A DNA stretch of 64,000 bases, from assembly GCF_030272615.1 (NCBI RefSeq), contig NC_081415.1, positions 188,172,270-188,236,269 on the forward strand, in the 5' to 3' direction. How positions within the stretch are numbered: position 1 is the stretch's first letter; every line of letters starts with the position of its first letter. The notes under the pieces were generated by a model. The model had not been told where the DNA came from, did no database searches, and was given only the letters and a program-made list of their open reading frames with translations. The stretch comes from Cryptomeria japonica (Eukaryota > Streptophyta > Pinopsida > Cupressales > Cupressaceae). A program made the position numbers and the translations under genes. Below are positions 25,297 to 35,870 of the stretch, piece by piece.

Positions 25297-26012
25297 ATTC
25301 AGATAGATCAAGAAAACTTGTTGTTTTGTAACAATTACAGCAAAAATTGAAATCCCTTAACCAGATAAGCTATAAAAAGCTTGCTTACTTTCTGAATCCT
25401 CTAACAAGGTAGTCCATTAGTTTGGATTCTCAAATCCTCCAACGAGGTTACTCCTAACAGGGTATTGTGCTTTTCATCAAGGAATATTTGTGAATCCCTT
25501 AACCGGGTGATTACTAATCGGAATTAGTTCTTAAAAAGACTTATTGTAAAATCTTTAACAGGCTTGGCTCCTAACAGGGCGAACTTCAGAAGAGTTCAGA
25601 TAGCTATCCTTGTGAGTCTCATCTCACCATGGTTTTTTACCTATTTGGGTTTTCCATGTATAAATATTTGTGTCAAGTGGTGAATGTTGTTGTGGTTATG
25701 ATCTTATTTGTTGATTTTATTAACTACTTAACTATTCTGACATGGCATGATATTTGGAAGCATTGAGAGATGAATATGTTGACATATGATTAAGCATTTT
25801 TTATGTTTACAAGATTGAAGTTGTTTACTATTAAGTTGTCATAACAGTCAAACTGGTTGATGTTGGTTGATGTTGAGTATTGATCTTGATAAGTGAAAGT
25901 TTACTTTGTGAGTTTGAATTTGAGTTTGGGAGTTTGTATCAGTTTTTAAGTATACTAATTCACCCCCCCTCTCAGTATTCTACTAGATACTTATTCTTTC
26001 ATCATACCATCA
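25297..26012 (+). repeat. Element F 3' LTR, second part
   Basis: Continues the LTR interrupted at 17998 (ATTCAGATAGATCAAGAAAAC against ATTTAGAAAGATCAAGAAAAC in the 5' LTR) and ends CATACCATCA. Confidence 0.9.
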
Positions 26013-26865
26013 ATTTGTATGGGTGACTAGTTGCTTTGGTGGTAGTATGGACCACTAATGTGTTTGCTAACTATACGTCTGTATGGATACGTGGAGCATT
26101 AAGAATGTGCCACATGGAGGAGAAGTGTCGCTTGGGTGGCGTTGTGTAGGAGCCCGCATGGAGTAGTAGGAGTCCGCATGGACCAGCGATTGGCTGACAT
26201 GAGGATGAGTCAGGTCAAGGCGGAAGACGATGGCGTGGACCAGTGGGGAGCCAAAAATAGGTTGGTGAAGACTGTCGGTTGGGTGGTGGTGCCGACAAGA
26301 ATGCTGGGGCAGAGCTACTTGCTGGGATGAGTCGACGGTGTTGGTGGATGCCAGAAAATGCAGGGTCATCGACTGCAGAGACCATCGAATAATGACAAGT
26401 AGTAGAAAAGCACTGATAGGAGATGGTTCTCAGGTTGTTTGATGGTGGTTGGAGTGGAGGGAGCATGACCGGTATTGCAGGTACGGTAGCAGGGGCCCGA
26501 CTTGCAAAATAATAAAGTTTGCAGGTACGAACGGTGGCAGGCTTGCAACAAAATAGATTCTACATATGGCGTCGGTGGGTGAGAACCCCCCCGAATTTTT
26601 TTATTTTTTTTTATTTTCATTTTTTTTTATAAGAATATTTTAATACAAAAAACTTTTCATATTTCAAATAAAAAACTGCAAATTTAGAATAAATAGAAAT
26701 TAAAAATAATAGGCCAAATTTATACTCCAAATTCATGGAAACAGCCTCCCAGACTCAACCATGATGTCCAAATTGTTGTAAGACACCCCAAAAAAATTCG
26801 GATCCCCAAATCCAAAAATTGAAGCCTCCAAACTGTCTCCAAAAGACTAATCAATGAAGCTCTTT
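26013..26865 (-). other. Element D untranslated leader, primer-proximal part
   Basis: Follows the D primer site on the minus strand. It is locally GC-richer than its surroundings (26080-26580), with open frames on both strands that match nothing I recognise. I read it as non-coding leader, although a captured sequence cannot be excluded. Confidence 0.55.
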
Positions 26866-26879
26866 GGGCTCTGCCACCA
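26866..26879 (-). other. Element D primer-binding site
   Basis: Minus strand TGGTGGCAGAGCCC directly next to the 5' LTR. It resembles the initiator tRNA-Met complement TGGTATCAGAGCC with two changes. Confidence 0.7.
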
Positions 26880-27372
26880 TGTGAGATTTTACCAAGATCA
26901 AGAGCTCAACGAAAAGTAGAAAATATAGAGACAAAATATTGATAGGAATAAATTGTATTCTATCAAGAGGAAAATACTAATCAACTGGATCATCAAAATT
27001 ACATACAATGTCATCAAAATTACATACGATGTAGATGAGCCTGCTTAAAAAGTCAAGGCTAAGAGACAAGAGAGCACACAATGATGACATGTGGCTCAAT
27101 GAGATGCAAGGGTAGGTAGGGGTAGGTAGGAGAAATAGTAAAATATTCCACACGAGGTGGATCACCCACCAAAGGTGGAATTATCACTCCACAATAAGTG
27201 GATATTATAAAGTAACAACAAGATCACACCTTAAAAGGTGGAAATTATCCTGCATACACACTCCCAATGTAGCACATCTCCCTAAGTGTCTCATATGCAA
27301 ACTACTATGATATGCATGTAGATAAGTAAACTTAAGTGTAATTATATCCAAGATGAATAAATAATTACACCA
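26880..27372 (-). repeat. Element D 5' LTR
   Basis: 493 bp, pairing with 8718-9194. It contains a 21-bp perfect-but-one tandem duplication (26991-27011, 27012-27032) that the other LTR lacks. Confidence 0.9.
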
Positions 27373-27377
27373 ATTTT

Positions 27378-28014
27378 AATATTAGGCCTTACAAAGATGA
27401 AGTCTTGTGTGATGTTGTGCCTATGAGTGCTTGTCATGTTATGCTAGGTAGACCTTGGCAGTATGATAGAGGAGATATCTATGATTGTAGGAGAAACTTG
27501 GTCATTGTTGAGAAGGATGGGCAAAAGTTCACTTTGGCTTCTTTGAAGGAGAAAGAGATGGAAGTGAATAATTCAAGTCTTGAGAAGAGTTGCAGTACTA
27601 AGAAAAAGGTTGTAGAGGTTATACCGGTTGTTGGTATGGAATTGAAGAAGGATCTTGCAGATGGAGCTGTTAATAAGGTGGTACCGAATGACAACAAGTC
27701 TAGAGTTATGGTGGCAGACCAGAAGAATTCATGTGGAAGAAATAGATCAGATTTGTAGAAGAAAGTGAGTGGTAAAAAGAAATAGTGTGCAAATATGAAG
27801 TAAGAAAAAAAGAAGAGAAGTGGAAAAGAAGTTGGAGAATTCAGCTGGGTTACCAGAAGGGGTTAAGAGAAAGAGATTTGTAGACAAAGAGGACATTTGG
27901 ATAAAAAATGAGCATGGGATCTATATCTTGAATCCTTTGCAATGTTCATGATTTGCCTCTCATGGAACATCATTTCCTACCTAGGGTGTCTAATGCAAGA
28001 GCATCCCTGGTCGA
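27378..28014 (+). pseudogene. Element E aspartic protease, remainder, and degraded 3' interior
   Basis: Continues the protease frame cut at 8712: IRPYKDEVLCDVVPMSACHVMLG, then RPWQYDRGDIYDCRRN, the usual gypsy protease C-terminal half with the conserved (H/Y)VxLGRPW motif. The frame stays open to 27758 through a Lys-rich linker. After that only stop-ridden sequence remains before the 3' LTR, so RT, RNase H and integrase have been deleted. No clear polypurine tract is visible next to 28015. Confidence 0.8.
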
Positions 28015-28770
28015 TGAGAAATCTTACATCAACCAAAAACATATTTGCTTTATTTTTCAGTTGTTCCTGTTGACATTCTACAGTATTTGTTTCTTTGCGA
28101 TTATGGATCAAATTCTTGGCTTCCAATCGTGTTGTAATTTCCCGTTCCATATTTGTAGTTCATTTGGACTCTTTTCTGGCAAGTTATTGCTTCTGGATTA
28201 GCTATTCTTGGTTCTTAGAGCAGTTTTTGAGCTTAATGACTAGTTGGAGATTTTTTCTCATGTGGAGCAATTTCTTGGATTGCGGATCTATTTGGTGCCT
28301 TGCTCAATATTCTTGTTCCCTTGGTCGACCTTCCTTGGTGTTTTGCATTTCATTTGCATTCTTGGCAGAGTGAATCTTCGCATTTTGGGGATGACCTATT
28401 TGACACATTTCATTTTCCTATTTTGGAGAATGTGATCTTTTGTGGCTGACCTAGATGTGTTCTGAATGGTATATATATTGTGTATATGATCCTTAAGGGG
28501 AAGATCAAAGTATAGGGAAGTAGTATGATGATTTAGTTTCATAATTTGTAATTTGGACATCTCTTGGAGATTCAAATGAGTTGTATTCTATAATATAGTT
28601 TGTAACTAGGCATGTGAGCTTGCATGTAACCGGATGTTCTTTGATGAATATATGATGATGCGGATGTCTCTGGTTGCATTTTCTATGTTTTATGTTCATG
28701 CTTCCATTGTGTTACTTTTGTTGCATGATCTAGATTGTTCTCTTTAAGGATTCTTTGGGTTATGACTGCA
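28015..28770 (+). repeat. Element E 3' LTR
   Basis: 756 bp, TGAGAAATCTTACATC...TATGACTGCA, pairing with 6482-7260. It ends at the junction with the receptor-like pseudogene. Confidence 0.85.
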
Positions 28771-29488
28771 TCGGTTCGTTATTGGAAATATCCAAATACA
28801 TGAGTAAAAAGAGCTTGCCTAAGGAATCTGGCATGTTCCCACTAAGTTGATTGTTATGAAGAAATAATTGTGTCAACAAAGAGAGACTTCCAAGAGAATT
28901 CGGTATGCTTCACTAAGTTGGTTGCTTTGAAGAGAATCGTATGTTAATGAAGAAAGATTGCCAAGGAAGGAAGGGATGCTACCATTGAAGTCATTGTCTG
29001 AAAGACCAAGGATTGTAAGGTAGGTGAACAAACAAATAGAAGGGGGAATCATCTTAGTAAATCTATTTGCACGTAAATATAAAGTTTGCATATAAGAGAT
29101 ATTTCCCAAACAGGGAGGAATATTACCTGATACTCCTACTCCAGATAAACTCAGTGATGTGAGAAAACAAAGTTGGCATGAGCTCTCAGAGTTGACACTT
29201 TGAAACCAAAGTGCAGAAGTATCAACAATGATAATGTGGTTGGCGTTGTCATTGTAGGATATGTAATCCCACTAGGTGAAATAATCTATTCATGGGTTTC
29301 ACCCATGAATTGAGTAAGCCGTGAGATTCATTCAAGGCCACTTTTACATGAACAAGAGCTTCAAATTCATGTGAATAGCACCTGTTGGACACTAATGAAT
29401 GGTACACAGAAGGAGGGAAAAAGAAGAGTAGGAAAAGTGAAATGAAAAGTACATAAGAGAGATTGTGTAAAGTGATGGAGAAGGCCAT
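28771..29488 (-). pseudogene. LRR receptor-like protein pseudogene, N-terminal part
   Basis: The chosen start is the second in-frame ATG at 29488 (MAFSITLHNLSYVLF), because it opens directly into a signal peptide core, LFISLFLLFFFPP. Then comes the LRR N-terminal cap with CYSHEFEALVHVKVAL and SWV. After a frame change it continues NDNANHIIIVDTSALW and CQLCFLTSLSLSGVGV, then repeats GNISYMQTLYLRANRF, LTILGLSDNDFNGSIPSF and GNMPDSLGKLFLLMYLDISN. The E insertion interrupts the last repeat; it resumes at 6481 as DVVPFPLHSLNFPPLLD. At least one stop and two frame changes lie in this part as well, so decay is not due to the insertion alone. Confidence 0.87.
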
Positions 29489-30683
29489 TTTGGAGGTAGG
29501 ACAAGGGCAAATATGCATTTTCTTGTTTGTTGTTCGAGTGGGGAATGCAACCTATTTTTAAAGGGTGTGCCAGTCTAATAGGTCAATGATTTCATTTTTT
29601 GTAATTGAGGGATTATCAGTCATACATTCTAATGAGAATTCTTTTGGAAGATTGTGTTTCGCTAGAGTCTCAATAGATAATCTTAAAAAGAAAGTTCCAA
29701 ACTGCTAATGATTGTTGTTTCAAGATTCTAATTCATGAAGTGCTAATGACAAGAATACACGTCGAATCTTACAAGTTATATTTGGAGAACATCACATCAA
29801 CTTACGTATCTTTATTATGCCGAGAGGCGTATTACACTCACATAATGAATTAAAAAATGTTTGTTAATAAAATCTCCCTGTGATTAAAATCGGTACCCAT
29901 CCATGTAATTGCACTAAGAGACATAACTATTAGTCAATTTAATTTTTAAAATATTTTTAATAAGATTGTCTTAATATGAATTTATAAACTTATTATAATT
30001 GAAATAATGTGATATAATTGTTTTAATTTTTAAAATATTTTATAATAAATTTTTGAAATAGTTTCTGTTTTTCTATATGAATTGAAAAACTCATGATAAT
30101 ATATAAAATTTAAGATTTTGACATTTATTATTAGTAAATTAGTAATTATTTGATAGGTTATAATTGTTTTTAATTTTTAAAATATTTTATAATAATTTTT
30201 TAAAATGGTTTATATTTTTATATATGAATATAGAAACTTGTCATAAAATATTAAATTTAAGATTTTGACATTCACTATTAATAAATTTTTAATTATTAAC
30301 TGATTATAATTTAATATTAAAATATAATATATGATTGTATAATTTAATATTAACTGATTTTGAATTGAACAACTAAAATGAAATTTGATTTAACTAACTA
30401 AAATAAAATTGAATTAAATATAAAAAATATTTTATTTAGCTTCCTTTAGTTTAACTTTCACGACTTACATTTAGTCTAATTAGCTTGCAATTTTTAAAAA
30501 AATGCAATTTTTCCTTATTAACCAATCAACTTATACATAAAGATTGCAAATTTTTCTTATTAATTAATCAATTTATACTAAGTCCAATTATTTTGCAGTA
30601 ATATAGGTAAGCTAATTAAAATTCAAGAATTATTTAAGAATTAAAAAATAAAATAAAATAACCTAAATTAAATTAACTAATTT
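29489..30683. other. AT-rich spacer upstream of the RLP pseudogene
   Basis: It would hold the promoter of the receptor-like gene. Strongly AT-rich from 29930 onward, with a tandem repeat (listed separately). No gene or RNA is visible. Confidence 0.6.
29933..30310. repeat. AT-rich imperfect tandem repeat, about 2.5 copies
   Basis: The phrase TTTAATTTTTAAAATATTTT recurs at about 29938, 30021 and 30170, and AATTTAAGATTTTGACATT recurs near 30106 and 30254. This gives two related units of about 146 bp plus a shorter one. Function unknown; it could be matrix-attachment-like DNA or a decayed MITE cluster. Confidence 0.65.
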
Positions 30684-31347
30684 TGTAATGCTCGCAAGAA
30701 ACCCTAAAGGATCTAACTAAAAAACTTGAAAAGGGAGCAACTAATTTTTAAAAACATTTAACAAGTAATCTACTACTTAAAAAGAGTAAGTTTAAAGTTT
30801 AATGCACAAGCGAAAGTCTTCTACAACTTTTCCTCTAGGGTTTCTCTACAGTGTTACTTAATATAACCATTCATCATTAAAGAGCATTAATCCAATTAAA
30901 AATTACATCTAGTACATTCATGTATTTAAGCAAATTAAATTACTAAAAGTAATCTGTTTCTACCATATAAAGATTCATACAATACATTTCATAACATAAA
31001 CATATTTGAAATAAATGAAACATTTAATCGTTTAGAACCACTATTTCTCAATTACAGAAATAAAATCATATCCACTAAGTTTCATTTTTTTTACACCAGA
31101 TTATGTCATGAGTACATCATATTACATCATTTGCCATGCAGGCATAAATATACATCAGTTACATCAATACATAAGGATACAACAAGTTAGATACATAGAA
31201 ATGTCATATGAAGATACTGAGTTGACCAAGTCCATGAGAACAAGATGGAACCAAAATGAAGCCATCCACACAAGACAAGTACAAAAACCAGGATGGAAGG
31301 AAAATACGCTACCACCCGACCATGTGGACCAAAAGGACCACCCCTTG
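30684..31347 (-). mobile_element. Degraded LARD-like LTR fragment, cut by element A
   Basis: Starts TGTAATGCTCGCAAGAAACC, very like the LTR ends TGTAATGCCCCGCCAGGAAA (48938) and, reversed, TGTAATGCCTCGCCAGAAAC (4478). It continues with a similar ACAAGCGAAAGTCTTCTACAAC block. It runs into element A at 31348 and would resume at 63872 to the end of the window. The homology is only convincing near the terminus. Confidence 0.5.
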
Positions 31348-32276
31348 TGTTGGAATCCAAGAACACTAAGAGGGGGGAGGGGGGGGGGGTGAATCGGTGT
31401 TCTACCAGATCAATCAATTTTAACCTTATTAAAACATGCATACATCAACCAATATACTGGTACATGTAGAATTGAAAGAAGTAAATCAACCAATAAGCCA
31501 ATCACATAAATGAATACCATAACACACATAATTATACATGGAAAAACTCAAAGAGAAAAAACCACGGTGGGATTTGTGACCCACAATATCAATCTAGTGG
31601 CCATATGAAGAGATATTACAAAATATAGGGGCCTGCACTTGTAGGAAGGCTTAAAGCCTAGAGCACATTGCTCAATCACAAAAGGAGCCTCACTAACTAC
31701 ATACAAATCCATACTACAATTTGGAGAAATGATTGAACTGCAAAGATAGCATCTTCTATGCCTAAATACAGTTTCGGTTAAGCTCTATCTGTTCTGGTCT
31801 GCAATCCTTAACCCTTACCAGAATAACCCTTTACAAAAATATCCTCACATACATAATCTCTCTCATATATTTCACATTACATAACATTATCATATTCTCC
31901 TATCCATCCATATGTAAAAATGATCTAAATAACTAACCTATATACCATTTACAATTCATCATGCCTCATGTCGACTTATAAAGATAATTACAATATGATT
32001 ATACATATTGGCTCAGTAACATAAATACATGAATATAAAAAATAATTGCCGATGCCAGATCCAAAATATGTTGGCCTCCAATACTGATAACTAATTCTAA
32101 ACCATGTTGGCCTGCATTGCCGGTAACCAAAGAATTCCTTCCAATCTGCCAGTGCCAGTGTCGGTGAAGTGTTTGTCGGTACTTAACTAACCCAAAATAT
32201 GAAGCCATAACAAGTTTCCATGTTGCCATCAATGACAACATAGTGAAACCAACCAATTGAGTGTCAATTACCAACA
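31348..32276 (-). repeat. Element A 3' LTR
   Basis: 929 bp, pairing with 62941-63871. It has long G tracts near 31371-31389, the complement of the C tract. Confidence 0.9.
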
Positions 32277-32490
32277 ATCTCCCCCTTTGGCATTGATGGA
32301 AACACTCATGTGAAAAATGATCATGGTTCCCATCTACCGGTTTCATCCTGAACTTGCTCCCCCTGAGCTGAATATTCATCTATGATCATAATAAAAAATA
32401 CTCCATACCTCCATAATTTTTCACCTATGCTCCCCCTAATGTATACAACTCCCTTTTTTCTTTTTCACATCTATATCACCCCCCCTTTAA
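32277..32490 (-). other. Element A polypurine tracts and 3' untranslated region
   Basis: Minus-strand AAAGGGGGAGAT at 32277-32288 borders the LTR. Further tracts lie at 32355-32363 (AGGGGGAGC), 32430-32436 and 32478-32488. The region up to the ORF2 stop at 32585 is non-coding. Confidence 0.7.
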
Positions 32491-32584
32491 CGTAAATGCC
32501 ATAAAAAATACCATAAAGTACCAAAAACGAGGATGAAGAATGAAAGACTATACAATGAATATGTCCCAAAATATCTTACTAGAG

Positions 32585-34879
32585 CTAAATGTATTTGAAA
32601 ATATCCAGATAGACCTTCTCCAAAATCCCTAGATAGGTATCCCAACCAGATTTGAAAGTGTCATAAATAGATACATGTCCATTTAGCATATGGGCAAATG
32701 ATTCTTTCTCATTAAGCTCTACCGGTGTGGGCTTACCAAATAGATCTATACACTCCTTATGTACACTTAATGAATCCAATTGGGGATTCACGAATCCTCT
32801 AAGACTTTTGGCTCTCCTTATGATTTTATTTTTTTCTTTCTCAAGAGAAAAGGCTTGGGCTTCCAAAACCAAAATCTAACCATTTATAGATGTAGTTAAT
32901 GAATTCAATCCATTAAAAGAATTGGCTATACCTGCAATCTCCTCCTGAATATACTTAATCTTTTTATGTGTCTCAGTTGTGAGTAAACCTGTATTACAAC
33001 ATACTCTGTAGATATTAGTACACTGCCTCAATGCATTATCTGTCAATTTCAACTTTTCATTAATCTTCTTCCTCTCAGACTCAATCACTTGATCAAACAT
33101 ATCTCTTTTTGCTTGTGTGAACCTCTCCAATGCTTGTCGATTTGATATCTACTACAAGGATTGAAAATCCTTTGAAATGTGCTCTGTGATTGTCTAATCT
33201 TGTCGAATGGGCTCACTTCTTTGTCAAACTTGCACTCTAGGACTAGTCTATGCAAAACAATGATAAACTGGTCAATAACCCCTTTATCCATAGATCCCTC
33301 CTTCAACATTTTCTATGTAGCCATCATCATGAGTTTAGTAGAACTCATCTTAGTTATGCTTTTCTTTTCAAATTGCAAGGTGTCAATTGACAAAAATGAT
33401 GGACTTACAAAAGGTTCCCTGCCAGATTCCCCTTTTTTCTCCTTTGAAGTTTTAACCTTTATAGCTTCCTCACTTGCACCGGTGGCTTCGCCACTTGGTG
33501 CAGTCTCAATAACTATTGGTTCCTCCCTAGGAACTATAACCGCATCCTGTACACTTGTATTCGGAGGACTATTGTCCTCAACATTTGTATCTATCGGGGG
33601 CTCAATATCCACAATCTTAATATTTTTCAAAATTGAGGGTGATAACCATAATACCTTTACCTTTCCCTTCAATCAGGATGTCTGCAGTATCTATCTTAGG
33701 TTCCGATGAAGTATTAAAACCATGGTTCTCTTCAAATAACTTAACCCATGCCTTGTGTGTCTCCTTGATTATCTCATTTACTCTACCTAACATAAGATTG
33801 ATTATTCTATTCTTGTTGTTAAATATTTTCCTATCTGCAACCTCTAGTGTCTTGTCCATCTCCTCTAGAGCAATAGAAACACAAATAGATAACAACTCTT
33901 GTATCTTTATATGCCTATCCTCTTGCATTGCTGATAGTCTTCTAGCATCTAAAATATCATAAAACTGTGCTGGTATTTAGTTTTCAATTTCTATCAAGGC
34001 TTTCTTATAGATATCCAAATACAACAAAACTGCTTCCTATACCTCTCTTTGTTCATCATTATCTAAATGTTCATAATAAAACTATACATTCTTTAACATA
34101 CCATCTTTAGTAATTTCATCAACTAACTCTGCACAAGTCTTTGGTGGAATGATAGTTACATTACCAGATTCAATTGCTAGATCAATGTCATCCTTCTTCT
34201 TTCTCCTCCCAATACCAGATGGAGCCGAAGGTGTTTCTTTTTGTGCTCTTCTCTGTGTCAGTACCCTGATAGTAACTTTCCTAACCAGTTGCTTCTTAGC
34301 CTCTACCTTGGTCTCTTTAGATTTCTTCTTGAATACCCTTTTAAATACCAAGGGTGTGTCATCCTCAAATGCAGATTCTGCTGCAATAGGCTCAATGAAT
34401 ATTTATGGTTCTTTCCTCTTCCTGCCTTTCTCTAGGACAACATCAATCAATGCTTTGATGTCCTATGAAACCTTTTCCACAAATTTACTTTCCATTCCCT
34501 CTTTCTTCTCTCTCTTCTTCCGGTTGAACTCAGTTTCAACCTCTTGCATCTTTTGCTTAGAAGTGCCAAAGGTTTTTACAGTTTCATCTAACAGTGCATC
34601 AATTAGCATTTGTGCATAAGCATCAAGAATCTGTGCATCAACTTCATAACCCATTTCCTCAATCCAAATCTTCTAGGGCCTTACAACTTCCATCAAAGTT
34701 TCATCTTTCTTGATCATGAAGCATATCTCAATTGAGTACTTCTCAACAATGTCCTTGGGAACCCTCATCCTAGAATTCATAGCCTTTTGAAATGATTTAA
34801 AATAATCCCACACTTTGTCATCTCTTTGACTACTCAATGTAGCAGTTGACTATTTTAGTTGCCTCCCTACCGGGATATC
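32585..34879 (-). pseudogene. Element A ORF2, C-terminal two thirds (unrecognised protein)
   Basis: Collinear with B ORF2. In order: YFKSFQKAMNSRMRVPKDIV and ICFMIKKDETLMEVV (near 34810-34685); IWIEEMGYEVDAQILDAYAQ (near 34670); a basic, Lys-rich stretch; ELVDEITKDGMLKNV (near 34120); MLGRVNEIIKETHK (near 33800); SSTKLMMMAT (near 33345); DQFIIVLHRL (near 33275); KEKNKIIRRAKSLRGFVNP near 32840; and the end YLGILEKVYLDIFKYI at 32585. Stops and frame changes are frequent. I recognise no family. Composition (Lys, Glu, Asp and long helices) suggests a structural or nucleic-acid-associated protein. The N-terminal part is at 41587-41668, 48299-48937 and 61289-61388, separated by later insertions. 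Confidence 0.75.
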
Positions 34880-35796
34880 TGTTGGAAATTGACACTCGTT
34901 AGATTCATTTTGTTGTCATTGATGGCAACAAGATTAAATAGAAGGCAACAAGACTTGATGGAAGTCACAAACCAGTACTAGGAGGCATATACCAACAGAT
35001 TTTGGCATTAGAAGCATTCAGGGCTACACTGACACAGGTACCGACATCAATACTTCAGGAAGCCGACATCAAGGAAGATTTATTTTGTAAATCATTATAA
35101 TTATTGTCGAGGCCGACATTGAATATCTTTTGTAAATTCATTGTAAGCTGACATAAGGCATATCATATGTAATAGGTATATAAGTCAGTCTGCTAGGTCA
35201 ATTTAAATAGGGAAGAGATGGTATAGAGATAGATATATAGTAGAACTGTGAGATGCAAAATATATGTATGAAGATCATTTTTGTATGCGAACATTATATC
35301 ATGCAATGATCTATAGATAGCTAGGAAAGCACTCTTGGAGGAGAAGTAATAATGGTAATAGTTCAAGATTGTGAACCGGTACAGAGTAGAACCAGAACTG
35401 GAACTCTATCTGGCATAGAAGATGCATTCTCGAGTTCATTTTTAGTAATTTACTTTGGTAGAAAGCTTGTAGTCAGTGAGGCTATTTAGTGATGAGTAGT
35501 ATACTCTAGGCAGTATGCCTTCCTGCAAGTGCATGCCCCTATTTATGTAATATCTTTTCATATGGCTAATGAATTGATATTGTGGGTCACAAATCCCACC
35601 ATGGTTTTCCTCATTGAGGTTTTCCATGTATAAATTTTGTGTGTTATGGTGTTCATTTATGTGGATGGTTTATTTTCTTCTTGTTATATGCTTATTTGTT
35701 TACCGGTACATACATGCATGGTTTAGAAAGTTAAATATTGTAGATTCTGGCATAACACTGATTCACCCCCCCTCTTAGTGTTCTCAGATCCCAACA
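34880..35796 (+). repeat. Element B 5' LTR
   Basis: 917 bp. TATA candidate TATAAAT at 35629-35635 after GGTTTTCCATG. RCCGAC motifs at 35040, 35062 and 35112. C tract near 35766. Confidence 0.92.
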
Positions 35797-35798
35797 AT

Positions 35799-35810
35799 TG
35801 GTATCAGAGC
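35799..35810 (+). other. Element B primer-binding site
   Basis: TGGTATCAGAGC, an exact complement of the plant initiator tRNA-Met 3' end, two bases after the LTR. Confidence 0.92.
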
Positions 35811-35870
35811 TTGTTTCCTCAGAAGAAGTTTAATAGCTTAAGGAAGATCCTGAAACTGCAATCTTTGAAT

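Larger units (their letters stand above)
11352..26012 (+). mobile_element. Element F: Ty1/copia element with gag-pol, carrying nested G
   Basis: 5' LTR 11352-12781. 3' LTR 17273-17998 continues at 25297-26012 after nested element G is removed. Primer site (decayed) at 12783, gag from 12853, pol to 16939 in the copia order protease, integrase, RT, RNase H, and polypurine tract at 17261. Flanks are TCGAT (11347-11351) and TCAAT (26010-26014, overlapping the LTR end), a one-base difference consistent with CpG decay. Multiple stops make it inactive. The lineage is Sirevirus- or Tork-like and I cannot resolve which. Confidence 0.9.
8718..27372 (-). mobile_element. Element D: gag-only Ty1/copia element, carrying nested F and G
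   Basis: LTRs at 8718-9194 and 26880-27372 (TGTGAGATTTT...TACACCA) are flanked by a perfect 5-bp duplication ATTTT (8713-8717 and 27373-27377). On the minus strand the 5' LTR is the right one. The primer site GGGCTCTGCCACCA (read reversed) lies at 26866-26879, and the polypurine tract (reversed) is at 9195-9207. Without nested F the element is about 4 kb. It encodes gag with a CCHC knuckle and a protease start only; integrase, RT and RNase H are missing. The leader is unusually long, about 1.6 kb. It is a gag-only, TR-GAG-like element that would have needed pol in trans. Confidence 0.85.
6482..28770 (+). mobile_element. Element E: Ty3/gypsy-type gag-protease LTR element, carrying nested D, F and G
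   Basis: LTRs at 6482-7260 and 28015-28770 share their start (TGAGMAATCTTRCATCAACC) and much of their length. A primer-binding-like TGGTATCAAAG follows the left LTR at 7263. The interior, minus nested element D (8718-27377 with its TSD), is only about 2.1 kb. It encodes gag, a zinc knuckle and an aspartic protease; no reverse transcriptase, integrase or RNase H is visible, so E was non-autonomous or internally deleted. It sits inside the receptor-like pseudogene. Flanks are ATCAA on the left and (A)TCGG on the right, an imperfect duplication that CpG decay could partly explain. Confidence 0.8.

Noticed and set aside
28015-28435. Plus-strand frames of 60-92 codons in the E 3' LTR
   Set aside because: They correspond to LTR sequence, are only partly shared with the 5' LTR and have no coding signature.
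29940-30350. Replication origin or centromere satellite reading of the AT-rich repeat
   Set aside because: Only two to three degenerate units and no supporting context.
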